Shown piece by piece: positions 32,360 through 45,599 of a stretch of DNA of 64,000 nt; within the stretch, counting starts at the first letter, position 1, and every line of letters begins with the position of its first letter. Source of the stretch: Sparassis latifolia. Taxonomy: Eukaryota > Basidiomycota > Agaricomycetes > Polyporales > Sparassidaceae. Both the position numbers and the translations under genes were made by a program. The notes beneath the pieces were generated by a model that searched no databases, was not told the DNA's origin, and saw nothing but the letters and a program-made list of their open reading frames with translations. The DNA lies in the NCBI GenBank assembly GCA_018466975.1, contig CM031563.1:682001-746000 (forward strand), written 5' to 3'.

Positions 32360-32988
32360 TCAGTCCCATGTAGGTGTGATCCCTGAGCTTAAGACCACCC
32401 CGCATCGCTTGCAGCGGACATGCCTATCGAGCATGCAGCAGATAATACCTGCGGGGAACCAGAAAATGGCGGCAAGAACGCCTGTAACAATGATCGTGAG
32501 AGCTGGCTATAACTGTATGATCTTGCATGCTCACCAAGTAGACCAAAACGGCCATCAGGAATGTGACGGCCTTCCTGGAGACAAATCATCTGCGGATGGT
32601 CCGGTGGCAGGAGGGAAACGATATGCTCTTGTGTAATAGGATTGACGTAGTTGTATACCGTCGGCATGGACGGAACTTGTGGAGTAGAGGCATTGGGTTG
32701 CTGGGATGTCTGTTCTGGGGAAACTTTGACATTCTGGCCTTTGTTGGCCCCAACAGGAACATATGGACCTGACGCTGCATACGTAGATGTGAACAGACGG
32801 CCGATGGGAAAAAACTAGATACGCACAGACATCCTCACCACTGCATCATAAGATGGAGGTTCGCCAGAGGGTGCTGAAGTTTCAGATGCCAGTGGGCGAC
32901 TCTGTTGAGCACGTTGAGTATTTCGTTAGTCGAGAGCTAAGGTACCCACCATGGCGACGTTCGTGCTGCTGTTGTTGTCAACTATCAT
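32360..32988 (-). CDS. BRI3-like (brain protein I3 family) membrane protein
   Basis: Small tail-anchored or re-entrant membrane protein. The start at 32988 reads MIVDNNSSTNVAM. After an intron comes RPLASETSAPSGEPPSYDAV, containing a PPSY motif of the kind bound by Nedd4/Rsp5 WW domains. A Gln/Pro-rich linker follows (SPEQTSQQPNASTPQVPSMP). The C-terminal domain reads LLPPDHPQMICLQEGRH, a hydrophobic stretch (GVLAAIFWFPAGIICCMLDR) and RCKRCG before TGA at 32360. The CxxC after the hydrophobic segment is the BRI3/LITAF-like pattern. The first knuckle keeps only one of its two cysteines (CLQE). Animal members act at lysosomal/endosomal membranes; the fungal role is unknown. Divergent from PRMT1. 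Confidence 0.72.
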
Positions 32989-33291
32989 TTTGTGAAAGGG
33001 CGAGTGAGCGTCCGCTATATATGTCAGGAGGTGAGGCTGTGGAGGCTCCGCTGCCGTCCGCAGCCTTGCCGCAGCTCGACTTTGGCATACTGCGCATGGC
33101 GGCGGAAGTGCCTCGACGCCTTGAATCTAATCTAATCTCTATCTAGCGCACTTAATGAACTTATCTCCGAAAATATCTCCCTTTTTAGAAATCGTATCTG
33201 ATCGAATCACGTGTGCAAACGTTTTTCTTTTAGCGCTTCTTCGTCGCGACTCCGTCTACTCTGTTACTGATTACCGTGCGCGAGTCCAACA

Positions 33292-34916
<1,625 letters not shown>

Positions 34917-35601
34917 TCTACTGCACTAACCAATTTTGCTGCACATGCATTCATAATCCCTACTCACAACCATTTCACGCTTAATTACCGGCAGGTACTA
35001 GAGTTGCTCTCGTAGAGCATGTAGAAGTGTGTGTGTGTTGGTACGCAGAAGTGTAAGTCAATGTCTTGAGCTATCTAATCGCGAAATATTGGTCTCGCAA
35101 GCACACGATGAATGCAACGCTTGTTTGACGACTAGATTCTTTGATAGCCCGAGTGTCACGCATGAATGGCGCCTTCAGTATCAGTTCGCTGCCAGAGTGA
35201 GGTTGGGTTCGCTGTTCAAAACCAAACTGTCCATGCCCCTCCGATATGTGACTATCGCCACGCACTCTACAAGTCTCAATGCTTCCACAACAACGCTTTG
35301 CGGACGTGCAATGCACGGTGAGCCTGCCGCTGTTTAGCGGCAGGAGACGTAACATCACATCCAGCCACGGGCTGGCCATACTTATGTTGCAACGAGGCTT
35401 GCATTTCACCGCAGGGTCAAAATACAATTACCCAACTGCATTTCGTGGGGCCTCAACCTCGCCGAGGCACTCCGCGAGTAACGCCGGTAGATCGCATCGA
35501 TGATGTCGTCCGCCTGGACATAGGGACGCTTGAAGTACTGCTAGAGGCGATGCCCATCCCTCGAGTAGGTGCTGTGGAGAAGATTAGTGGGGGTTCAATT
35601 A
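34917..35601. other. Convergent spacer with a perfect hairpin
   Basis: Region between the PRMT1 and DUO1 stop codons. It contains a perfect 9-bp inverted repeat, CCTGCCGCT with GTTT loop, at 35323-35344. No gene is supported. Confidence 0.45.
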
Positions 35602-36541
35602 CTACGGCTGGATTCGGAGCGTACCTGCACGAGCTGCACCCCTTGTGCCTCTCATTGATGCTCTTGTACCTCTCACACCTCGTACTCCTCCCCTCCCGGT
35701 GGATTTGGAAGCCTCCGCACGCTCCCGTTCCAACCGCTCTCTTTCGATGCGTTCTTTACGCTCCTGTTCTTCGCGTTCCAGCCGCTCGCGCTCTCTTTGA
35801 GCAGCTAGGACCCGCTCTTCTTCCTCGCGACGCGCACGTTCTTCGGCCTCTGCCTGCTCGCGTTCCAAGGTCTCTTCGTCCTGCGGCCCGGTGTGTTATA
35901 CAGTGACAGCATAGATCACAATAAGACATTTCATACCGCTTCAGCACCTTTCCAACGTTCATCCAGGATCAATTTGGCAGTCGTCTCAGACTTGGACAAT
36001 ATCATGACATACTTGTCCAACAGTGCATTTGTATGCTCTAACTGATTAGCGACACGCTACTGACAAAGTGATAATCTAATTGAGTTTGACTGCACGGAGA
36101 CATACTTACCTCTGTACTAGACTTTGTTTCCTTCAACGCGTCCTTGTAGACTTCAAACGCTCCATTCAACTTTTTCAAGATGAACAAATCGTGCTGCAAC
36201 TTTTCTTCCCGCGCTTTGGCGGCAAGCTTCTTCAGCTTCTCTACGTCTTCTTGTGTCATAGTCTGATCTAATTCTCCTTCTGCGTCTGCGTTGTCGTCAG
36301 CAATGGGACTGTAATCTGGGTCATCTTCGTTGTGAGTAATGGGTTGCGCAAGTAGGCTGAATGGTCGACGGTGAGATGGGCCTGGACGATCGGGGAGCGA
36401 GAGTTCGGAGAGAGAAAGATCAGCCCCTCCGGGGCCTGTACGAGAAGAGCCTGAGCTGATACTAGGAACAAAAGACGACTCTGAGAGTAATCGTGAGCCT
36501 TGGTTGGGCAAATCAAAGTCAGAGATATTGGAAGAGTCCAT
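35602..36541 (-). CDS. DUO1: DASH/Dam1 complex subunit Duo1
   Basis: Outer-kinetochore component of the ring that couples chromosomes to microtubules. The start at 36541 reads MDSSNISDFDLPNQGSRLLS. The conserved Duo1 core follows: EKLKKLAAKAREEKLQHDLF, ILKKLNGAFEVYKDALKETK, then across an intron RVANQLEHTNALLDKYVMIL and SKSETTAKLILDERWKGAEA. The last exon is a strongly charged helix (AEERARREEEERVLAAQRER) ending in an Arg-Gly-rich tail (TGRGGVRGVRGTRASMRGTR). The tail is a plausible arginine-methylation target, which is interesting because PRMT1 is the tail-to-tail neighbour. It shares a 178-bp promoter with BRE1. Confidence 0.9.
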
Positions 36542-36719
36542 GGGGTGTATGAGACGCGCCAGGCCACGATCGGTGAGCGCATGAGCTCTGAGCACGTGCA
36601 TATCGCGTCCATTATTTATTTAAGTATATCGGAGTTCCAAATCACCACCTCAATTGCCTTGTCGACGCTTGGTCCACTTTCTCACCCGCCGTCTAGGACG
36701 TTCTCCTTTCCATTTCAAG
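36542..36719. promoter_or_regulatory. 178-bp bidirectional promoter, DUO1 / BRE1
   Basis: The shortest head-to-head interval in the window, between ATGs at 36541 (-) and 36720 (+). It includes a TTTATTTATTTAAG AT-rich patch near 36615-36628. Confidence 0.6.
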
Positions 36720-39700
36720 ATGGCATCCCGCAAGAGGTCACACGCAGAGGATGCAGAGCAGTCTGTTCCCAAGAAACGGGCTGTTTCGGTAGACCAGGGC
36801 TCACCCAGTGTGGTCAATGGCGTGGCGCCTGAAGTTGACGAGCCTAAAGATGGTGACAGTCTTGAGGTATTCAAATACTGTTTGTGCGATGTGTGGTACT
36901 GATAGCATCGACGTAGATGTTCCGTAAAGACGCAATCTACAGGCGCATGAAGTACTATTCGCGTGAGCACGAAAGGAGTCTGGCTCGAGTGCAGGAATTG
37001 GAACGGCGGAGAAGTACTTGCGAGACTGGCTTGGCAGCCTTGGAAGCATGTTGGACACAGGTACGTAGTTCTAAGTGCACAAGCAGTTGTGGTGTATCAA
37101 CACACGTGAATCAGATCATTGGTACGATACGATTGCTGGCGCGGCCAGAGGATCTCCCGCCGACAGAGGTCGAGACCGAAGGTGCGTCTGACGTGTCGCC
37201 AATTGCATCTCGACTCGTCTTAGGAGAATGCTTCAGAGCTGTTTGATCTGACTGCTCGTGTCTCTGATGATCCTGATCCTGAATATATCAACGCCCTACG
37301 AACGAAGATGAATGCAACGTCAGAGCTTGTGGCTGCATTTATGCGCCTAAGCGGACAAGCTCGCCCGACGTTCTTGAAGGACGAGACATACAGGCACTGT
37401 CAGAAGGCACAATCTGAGGTAATGGAATTGTTATGCAACAGCAGGGACCTTCTTACCTTTTCGCCTTTATTAGTGCTCCTCTCTTCGTTCTGAACTTTCG
37501 TTGACGCGGACGAAACTTCGTGATATGGAATCTGAGAAGGACAAGTATCAGAAAGAGCTTGTGGCGGCAGAGAAGCATATCGATCGTCTGCAAAGCAAGA
37601 CCTTGGCATTGAAGCAGGCCCAGCCAGTGCGGGAGGAGGCAAAGGACGAATCACCTCGGGAGACACCGTCGTCCCCAGCAGTGAGTGGTTCGGTCAGTTG
37701 GTGGGAGTTTCGACCACTTCTGATTCTGGATGTTCTCCTCTAATATGCGTTCAGCCTTCGCAATCTCCAATCAATGGTGCGAGTTTGGCAGATGCAGCGG
37801 AGTCACTGGAGATAATAAGGGTGCGGGATAAGAGGATCTCCGAGCTTGAGCAGGAAAATCAGGAACTTCACGAGGATGTTCGGTCATTGAAGTTTCAGGT
37901 GAGTGTCATCGGACTTCGTGTTTCCCTCGCTGAAGAGACCTTCCAGCTAAAAGCACCGGCTGAAGACTTTGTTGCTGAATCTCCTTACTATAAGGTCTTG
38001 TGGGAACGAGCGTCTAGGTTGGAGTACATCGCCAACGAGAAGCAGACTGAGGCGACTCAACTCAGGGAACAACTCGAGCAACTCGAGAGAACCCATCTAA
38101 CCACTGTTGAAGAGAATACTATGGAGCACGAACATGCAATATCAGATCTCAAGAACCTTCTGACCAAACGGGAGAACGACAACCTGCGCCTTCGTGAGCA
38201 GCGAGATCAGCAGCTGTCTGAATTGAACGAGCGAAAGCAGAAGGACCACGTCAAAGTAGCCTCCCATCAAGAGTTCAAGGCTCTCGCCGAGTCACGTTCG
38301 GTAAGTAGTAACTTGTTACGAACGTAAGTTACTAATGCGCTATTAATAGGAAAGGATTAAGGTCCTTGAATCCGAGGTTACTAGGCTCAAGACTCGTTTG
38401 GCCGCGGATGCATGTGATGAAGACTTGTTGTCGTTTTTCTCCTCAGACGACGCGGAGAATGTAACATATGTATCTGATCTCAAAAGCAAGCTCGCGTAAG
38501 CTTAGCGTCTCGGGTGGTCGGAGTGCTCTTAACTGATATGTTGTTATCACAGGGCTGCAGAGTCTCGATTGAAAGCCCTCGAGATCAGTATATCCACCAT
38601 GCAGGCGGAACATCCAGATGTTGCTGAACGTATCAAGGCTGAAGCTGAGGCACGGGAGCTACTGGTCAATGCGCAGATACAGTTGGAAAGATATCAGGCT
38701 GTGTATGGCAGCGGGTCTTCCGCCCTCCCGCCTGATACTCAAAAATTGACGGAAGAACTGCAGCGGAAAGAAGATGAGAACCGTCGATTACGGTTGCAAG
38801 AGAAGCAGCGTGAACAGGTGCGTTCCCAGACTGACTGCGCGAGATATTGTCGTTGAACGATGTGGATTACAGGCTGAGGTTGCGTTGTATGCCGAGTTGG
38901 ATAAACTTTCTGCGGCATGGGAGTCGCTGGACACTCAAGTGAAGAGCAAGGTGTTCGAATTGAGCAATATGGAGGAGCGACTCGCAAAGAGCGGCGTTGA
39001 GGTCTGCACTATTTTTTATCTCTCCCTCCAAGGCCTCTCACTTCACGCGAAACGCAGAGAGCCAAATCCGAGAATAAATTCTATTCTGCAATGCGCGACA
39101 AAGAAGCTCTTGAGGGAGAGCGCAAGAACTTGTCGAGGAATTTAGAGAAGCAGACCAAAGTGATTGAGAAGCTCTCCGATTCTGAAAAGAATTTGGTGGC
39201 TCGGGTAGTGAGTGAGTCTTTGTTAGACATTAAACATGGGGCTCACGTATACCATCTCGTCAGACCTCTTTAGAAAGGGAGACGGCATTGTGGCGAAAGG
39301 TAAAAGACGGAATGAAATCATGTGTTGAGAAGTTGGAGACGAGCAACACAGAGTGGAGGATGCGCGCTGAAGGCGAACGCAAACGGATCGAGGAGGTGCG
39401 CTAGTTCGTCACGCCTCAGTGCCAGTGTGATTGATGTCCTGCATCAGATGCGCAAGGAGTCGCGCGAGCAGTCCAAGGGTCTTGACCTTCGCCGTGCGGA
39501 GGTGATGTGCATGGAGGACGAGGTAGTACGGGCAAAGAGAGACATCGAGCGACAGGCTGCGAAAATTAAATCGACGTCGCAAAATGTCAGCTCCAACTCT
39601 ACCACTCGAGAAGCGCAGCTTCAGAGCGAGGTGGACAAGTGCATGGTACGTCTTGTCTTATAATGTCGTTGCATCGATTGATACCATACCCTCCCGTAGA

Positions 39701-39939
39701 GTATCCTGAAGTGCTCTACTTGCAAAATGAACATGCGCAATACTGTCATCACGAAATGCATGCATTGTGGGTTCCGTTGCTTTGCATATCCTGTTAAGTC
39801 GCTGATTCCTTACTATGATTGTGCATCAGCATTCTGCAAGTCGTGTGTGGATTCACGAATATCTACTCGACAACGGAAGTGTCCAGCCTGCAATCTCCCC
39901 TTCTCGCAGGGGGAAGTTCAACAGCTGTATTTCCAATAG
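36720..39939 (+). CDS. BRE1: E3 ubiquitin-protein ligase BRE1
   Basis: RING ligase that, with the E2 Rad6, monoubiquitinates histone H2B. The N-terminus MASRKRSHAEDAEQSVPKKR is a basic nuclear-type sequence. About ten exons encode an almost continuous coiled coil (e.g. MFRKDAIYRRMKYYSREHER, ISELEQENQELHEDVRSLKF, EARELLVNAQIQLERYQAVY). The C-terminal exons give the RING: CSTCKMNMRNTVITKCMH joined across an intron (about 39769-39829) to AFCKSCVDSRISTRQRKCPA and CNLPFSQGEVQQLYFQ, with C3HC4 spacing. The ending QLYF(Q) is typical for Bre1/RNF20. Length and domain order fit the family. Divergent from DUO1. Confidence 0.93.
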
Positions 39940-40991
39940 TTGTCGTTTTCCGTTTTGCATACGTTAGATGTTCTGCCTTAATTTGTTTGTACCTTATACA
40001 TTGACATGGTGGCGTCGCCAAACGAACGACAATTCTATACTTCCCATCTTCGGGCACCTTAAATTCGGTGTAGAAAGATATGTTCAGGTCTGTGAGGAAT
40101 CACAGCGCTTTGCATGATATCGTGGAACTGGCACTCTGATATATTGTCGGTTTTTTTCGCGGGGGCCTATCGATTGATATAATGATTTTGCGTCGGTATG
40201 CCGTGGGAATAACCTTGCAGAAAATTTCCTGCGTGTCGCTCTTTCACATAAGTACCGTTCAGTCCGTTCTCTTTCTCCTGCTACTGGCGATTGACTGGCG
40301 AGTACTGTTATTCTACCTATCTTGTGAGGGCTGTGCAACTTGCTGCCATCACTGTCGGTATTGTTCGTTCCCCGAAACTGGTGCGCTACGTGCAGTTCTG
40401 TTCCTCAACTTATTTCAAAGCACGAGAAAGAAGCAGTCGTGTCTCGTTGTTGAAGGTAAGCGTTAATACCAATGTTTACACCACACAGAGGAGAGCAGAG
40501 CTTGGGTCACTATGATGAATCCAAATCACATTATCAAGCTCAACAGTCTAATGGCTACGTATATACGCCACTTGATGACTTCTTACTTCTGCAATGCTGA
40601 TCATTTCCAAGCCCCGCTCTTCTCTTTACCGCTCAAATTTATTCTTGTGTTGCGGCTGGATGGCTTACGTTGCTTCTCCACAGCGCTCGCTGTGCATGAC
40701 TGTCAATATGTGATCTAGGACAAGCCAAGGTGCGGGTTTTCATATCACTGTATCGTAGAGGACCTTCAGTCTACCGTAATCTAAGTGCTTACGCTTGTGG
40801 AATATCACGGTTGTCTTGAACGCATCCTCGTATGGGCTTCGGTGCTATATAGTGGTGAGATTTGTCTGCCGGGAACGAGCCTCACTATTGCTTGTTCCAG
40901 CGAGCAGTAGATGATGATTGCAAACCGACTGCAGCCGGGTACAAACAACATACAGACGAGATGGAAGATCCGCCGAATGGACTCATCAACA
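39940..40991. other. Convergent spacer, nothing recognised
   Basis: About 1.05 kb between the BRE1 and uS9m stop codons. AT-rich stretches suggest 3' UTRs. Short frames here have no family signature, and I see no repeat or RNA gene. Confidence 0.4.
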
Positions 40992-42223
40992 TCAACGCTT
41001 GACCCAGGAGTACTGTGAAAGCAGTTCGTGAGTTCCACACATTGACAAGGATAACACACAGACCGTACCGCTTTGCGCGCTTTGGCCAGACCTGTCTTCT
41101 TCCTCTCCACCATACGAGGATCGCGTCTCAGTAGTTTTGCTGCGAAGTAGCAGGAACTCAGTTAGAACCCCAATAGTTAAACGCACCGCGTCTTACCTCT
41201 ACGCAGTATAAGTTCAACGTCGGGTACATGGGCGACAAGAGCTTTGGCAATCGCGAGGCTAATGGCACCGCTTTGGCCTGTGGTGCCTCCACCACGGACG
41301 AGCGCGAACACGTTGAAAGCACCCACGAGACCCGCAATTTTGAAGGGCCGGACGACGCGCTCGCGGTCGGCAGACAGAACGCTGCATAAGATCAGACCAA
41401 TGTAAAGTGCATCAATGACGAAGTGTACGACTCACAAATACTGGGAGAGGGGAGTGTTATTAATGAGGATGTTTGTCGTCGTTACCTTCACAGGTGCGGG
41501 CATGAGGTCGGGTAACTCAGTAGACAGCGGCAGCTCTAGAGACTGAGTCGGCGAGGCTTGCAGGCCATCCACAGCTGGACCAGACGGAAAAGAATCCATG
41601 CCAGTGGTCGAAAGGTATGATTCTGTACGAACGGTGGTGGTGCCCTGCACTGGAATAACCCAGGCACGCGCCGTACTCTCCTTCCGTCTGCCAACAGTGT
41701 AAGTCCGTCCATACTCGTCAAACTTGACAGGGTTCCTCTTCCCGCGCGCTAGGAATGCCTCCTTGTTCTCCCTCTCGAAAAGATCTAGCACACTTTGGAT
41801 CTGCTCGGCGAGGCCCTCACAACCAGCGACGTCCGCGATTCGGCGGAAGTTCCCAAGCTGGTTAAGCAGTCCGACTAGACGGCGGTACCGTGACATAGTG
41901 AGGGGTGTATTCAGCTTGTCCTGGAGACCATCCTTGGACATCCATGCGTGCTGGAGGGGTGGCAGGGAGTCCAGCGCGAAACGTGGGAGAGGGAGAAGCT
42001 GAAGCTTTTGAAGGGCAGAACGCGTGCCCTGAATAGCGTATTCTAACGCGTTGACCTGGTCAAAAAAGGCGGCACGACCGGTGTAGAAGTTGGGGGACTC
42101 CGCTGCAGGTTTGAGAGGGATCTGTCGTTTGTGTATTCTCGACGTTGCCGCTGGGGGAACGTACATCGTTGAGTAGGTGCGGCGACCCGCAGCGGCGCGT
42201 ACTGCCTGTCGTACGACGTCCAT
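40992..42223 (-). CDS. MRPS9: Mitochondrial small-subunit ribosomal protein uS9m
   Basis: Component of the mitoribosomal small-subunit head. The start near 42223 gives a presequence (MDVVRQAVRAAAGRRTYSTM). A mitochondrial-specific N-terminal extension runs to about residue 185. The uS9 core then reads YTVGRRKESTARAWVIPV, is interrupted by an insertion of about 50-60 residues, and resumes with NILINNTPLSQYL. Next exons give ERVVRPFKIAGLVGAFNVFA, LVRGGGTTGQSGAISLAIAK and RDPRMVERKKTGLAKARKA, and a final 7-codon exon ends YSWVKR with TGA at 40992. The invariant basic tail (KR end) contacts P-site tRNA in the family. Divergent from the CASP gene. Confidence 0.93.
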
Positions 42224-42426
42224 GCTGTTGGGGACAGCGTCGGTGACGGCGGCGTGCTAGGTGGCCTTGTCGCGAACGATATGCGTGAGAAACATCTTCC
42301 GCATTGGAATAATCTGCAAGAGACGCGGGCGTCTGCAACTCCACAGCTGGTAGCGCACCTGCGCAATCCTGCCAGCCTGTTTGAACCCCCCAATTATCAC
42401 CTTGTGAATATAGTGTATAGATTACC

Positions 42427-45400
42427 ATGGCTTCAGCCGAGTATAACTTCTCGGGGGCATTGTCGACCTGGAAAGGTGCGCTCCCAAAATTCGCTGTGTT
42501 CACTATGTCTAACATGACTACATACAGACATCAACCTCTCTGAACTACAAAAGACCTTGGATGCTCAAGGTGTTGAACTCGTCGAAAATCAGAGGGAGAG
42601 CGTAGTTGGTCGCAAGGCTCTTGCGGACCGCACCAAAGGTACTCGTTCCGCGTAATTCCTTCAATACCCGACCGACCTATGATGTACATCAGAATTTAAA
42701 AAGACCTCGGATGACGAGAAGCTCAATGTTTTCAAGGGTCTGCTGAAGGCCTACCAGACTGAGATAGACAGCCTCACAAAGCGGTCGAAATCTGCCGAGA
42801 ACGCTTTCCTGAATGTGTACAAGGTCCTGGCAGAGGCACCCGATCCATACCCCCTTCTAGAAGCTGCAATTGTGGGTATCTGATGTGTGTGGTTGACGTC
42901 AAGGTTGTGTCTCAGTAGAGCTATCTATCCGTACACCAGGATCAGACCGTCAAAGTCGCCGAAGCCCGCGAGCTCGAGACTGAGCTTCAGCGTGTGCGTG
43001 AAGAGAATGCTGAACTTCGCCGGCGGATCAATGAGTTTGTCCCGCTTGAAACTGCCAAAAAGAAGGCAGATGCTAGGGTCGAACAGCTTGAACAGAGGGT
43101 ACGTTCCTGTCTGGAGCGATCCGTGGTTGGGTCATACAGTTCTAACTTCTCCTCTACACATAGATGGAAGATTTAATTCGGGATAAAGTTACGCAAAAGG
43201 AGAACGAGCTTAATGCTACCTACGACGAGAAGATGCGCAATTACGAGGAGCGGTAAGTATCAGTCTAGTGGACATGCGTTCGAGCACCAGCTACGTTGCT
43301 CATGCGCAGAGTCTCAGCGAACAGGACCATCAGCGACAGGTGGCGCTGACGAAGAGCCAGCTTCGTGAGCTGCGTATGTCTCACGAGTCCAGCCAAGCGA
43401 AATTGCTTGACCAGAGCCAGCGACAAGGTACAAAGCACGGTTTTCTTTCCTGGGATCCGTGTGATTGAATGTTGCGTGCTCACTTGCGTAGACCAGGAGG
43501 TCGTAACGAAGCTAGCCGAATTGGACATGGTGGTTATTGACCTTGAACATGCCAATAGCCGGGTGGCAACCGTGGAGCGACGGAATGTATGTCAACGACG
43601 ATACAGTTAGCCTTACGACATTACTGATCATAAAAATATTCAGGAACTTCTACGCGCCGAAATTGAAGGCATGAAAAGTGGCAATGAGCGCAGCGATCAG
43701 TGCGTTTACTGTCCGTTCGTGCGTTACCCGTGAATCTCATGCATGCTACCAAAGACTCAAGGAACTGGAGTCCAAAGTATCCGATCTTGAAACTGAGACA
43801 GACCGACTTTCTCAGGCCTTGGAAGCCCAGAAGGTGGCGACAAAAGCTGCACAGGCGACGGCTGCAAAGAAGGCCGAAGAAGCCGCGAAAGAACTGCGGA
43901 AGAAAGTAGGTCTAATTCTGAATTTTCTGCGATCACTATTTCCCCTTCCACATTATTCAAGACAGAATACTGCTCACGATGTCATATTTACTCCAGTCCA
44001 ACGACGTCGACCAGCTGAAACAGAAACTCAGACAGTATGATGACTATGACGAGATCAAGCGTGAGCTCGATGTTATGAAGGTTTGTGCTCCTCTCCAGTT
44101 GCCACCTTATTTTTTACACGTAAGTTCTTCAGTATGTTGAATTTGGCGGGCTGGAAGAGGACGACGACTTCGACGGCACAGCTTCTGGCAATGGAGATGC
44201 GCTTGGTCTACACCTTCCGGATCCCAACGCAGAGAAAGCGAACGCACAGCGTGGAAAGTCTTTAGAAGTCCTGCTCGCGACAAAAAACAAGCGCATACTA
44301 GAAGAACTGACCAAGTTCCGTGTACGTCAATTTCTAATCCGCTGTACCTCTGTATTTATGGTGTGCCTTAGATTCTGCATGGCGAATTGGAGGCTTCACT
44401 TCGGTCTACACAGGCCGATCTCGCATTTACAGAATCGGAGCTTGAGAAGCAACGTGTTCTGAACGAGAGGTTAGAAAATGATCTTCTCCACATGGACCAG
44501 CGAAAGACCAGCGGGGAAGCTAACGGTAAACGTATTCCTGCGGATTCGCTGGCCGATGGATCGGGAACAGCGGATGCACTCGCAGGCCTCGACCTTGGTG
44601 CTCAAAAGCCCATTGTGAGTAACGATGATTCGTGGTAACCGGTTTTGTCACTGATACGCTACTCGCAGTATCCATACGCGAGAACCGCTCCAACACTATT
44701 TGCTCCATCTGCTGATACCTCAATACTACCGATTGTCACGAGTCAGCGAGACCGATTCCGACAACGAAACGCTGAGTTAGAAGAGGTCAGTGGTCCCGTC
44801 ACCCAAACGAACAAAAGGCACTCATTGTGAATCAGGAGCTGCGCAAACAATTTAACATCATTTCTGACCTTCGAGCGGAGGTTAGTGCTCAAATCACTTA
44901 GATACACTCGTGTTCGAACCTTCCGTATCGCTCACATCAATTCGACAGATCAAGAGTTTGCAGGCAGACAATCTGAAGCTATATGAAAAAGTGCGTTACA
45001 TGCAGAGTTATCGCGAAGACACGGCTGCGAGGCCATCGACGCTCGACCCTATGCCGTCTACGGCTGCAGGACGTGCTGATGATATGGGTAAATATCGCGC
45101 GAGATAGTAAGTCCATCTTTTGCATTGATTTTATAACGCGTGCTCACGGGATCTACCTAGTGAGGAGGCTATGAATCCCTTCCAGGCTTTCCGAGGAAGG
45201 GTGAGTTCATATCCGGTGTTTGGTCCGATATCCCAGGCTCACAGTCATCTAGGAAGCAACCCGAGCATATGAATCATTGAACGTGCTGGAGAGAGGTGTG
45301 CTGGTCTTGACGCGAGCCATCCTCGGCAACCGACGCACGCGGACTTTTTTCATCTGTTATGCCATTGTCTTACATCTGCTTGTCATGGTCACTACATACC

Positions 45401-45459
45401 AGTGCACCATGTCCTCGGACTCGCATCTGCAACGTCAACCCGGTCCATACAGTTCATAA
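42427..45459 (+). CDS. COY1: Golgi membrane coiled-coil protein CASP (COY1)
   Basis: Golgin-type protein anchored by a C-terminal membrane span, involved in intra-Golgi and Golgi-ER tethering. The start at 42427 (MASAEYNFSGALSTWKDINL) matches the N-terminus of the CUX1-alternative product family. More than a dozen exons encode coiled coil, e.g. FKGLLKAYQTEIDSLTKRSK, ELQRVREENAELRRRINEFV, VTSQRDRFRQRNAELEE. The signature C-terminus reads NPFQAFRGREATRAYESLNV, LERGVLVLTRAILGNRRTRT, then the membrane span FFICYAIVLHLLVMVTTY and a short lumenal tail to 45459. Architecture is complete. It shares 203 bp with uS9m. Confidence 0.92.
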
Positions 45460-45599
45460 GTAGTCCTAATCACATGTTGCATTTATACATAACGCAGTAT
45501 TTCTCGTATCTATAAATTCTGAACATTCTTTGCACTTCATGTATCTCAGTTCGCGAGAAACAAAAAAGGGATGACAGAGGGCTGTTGTTACACCCCGCT

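Noticed and set aside
43757..43960. Minus-strand frames within CASP, BRE1 and PEX5
   Set aside because: Antisense shadows of coiled-coil or TPR coding sequence with no independent signature.
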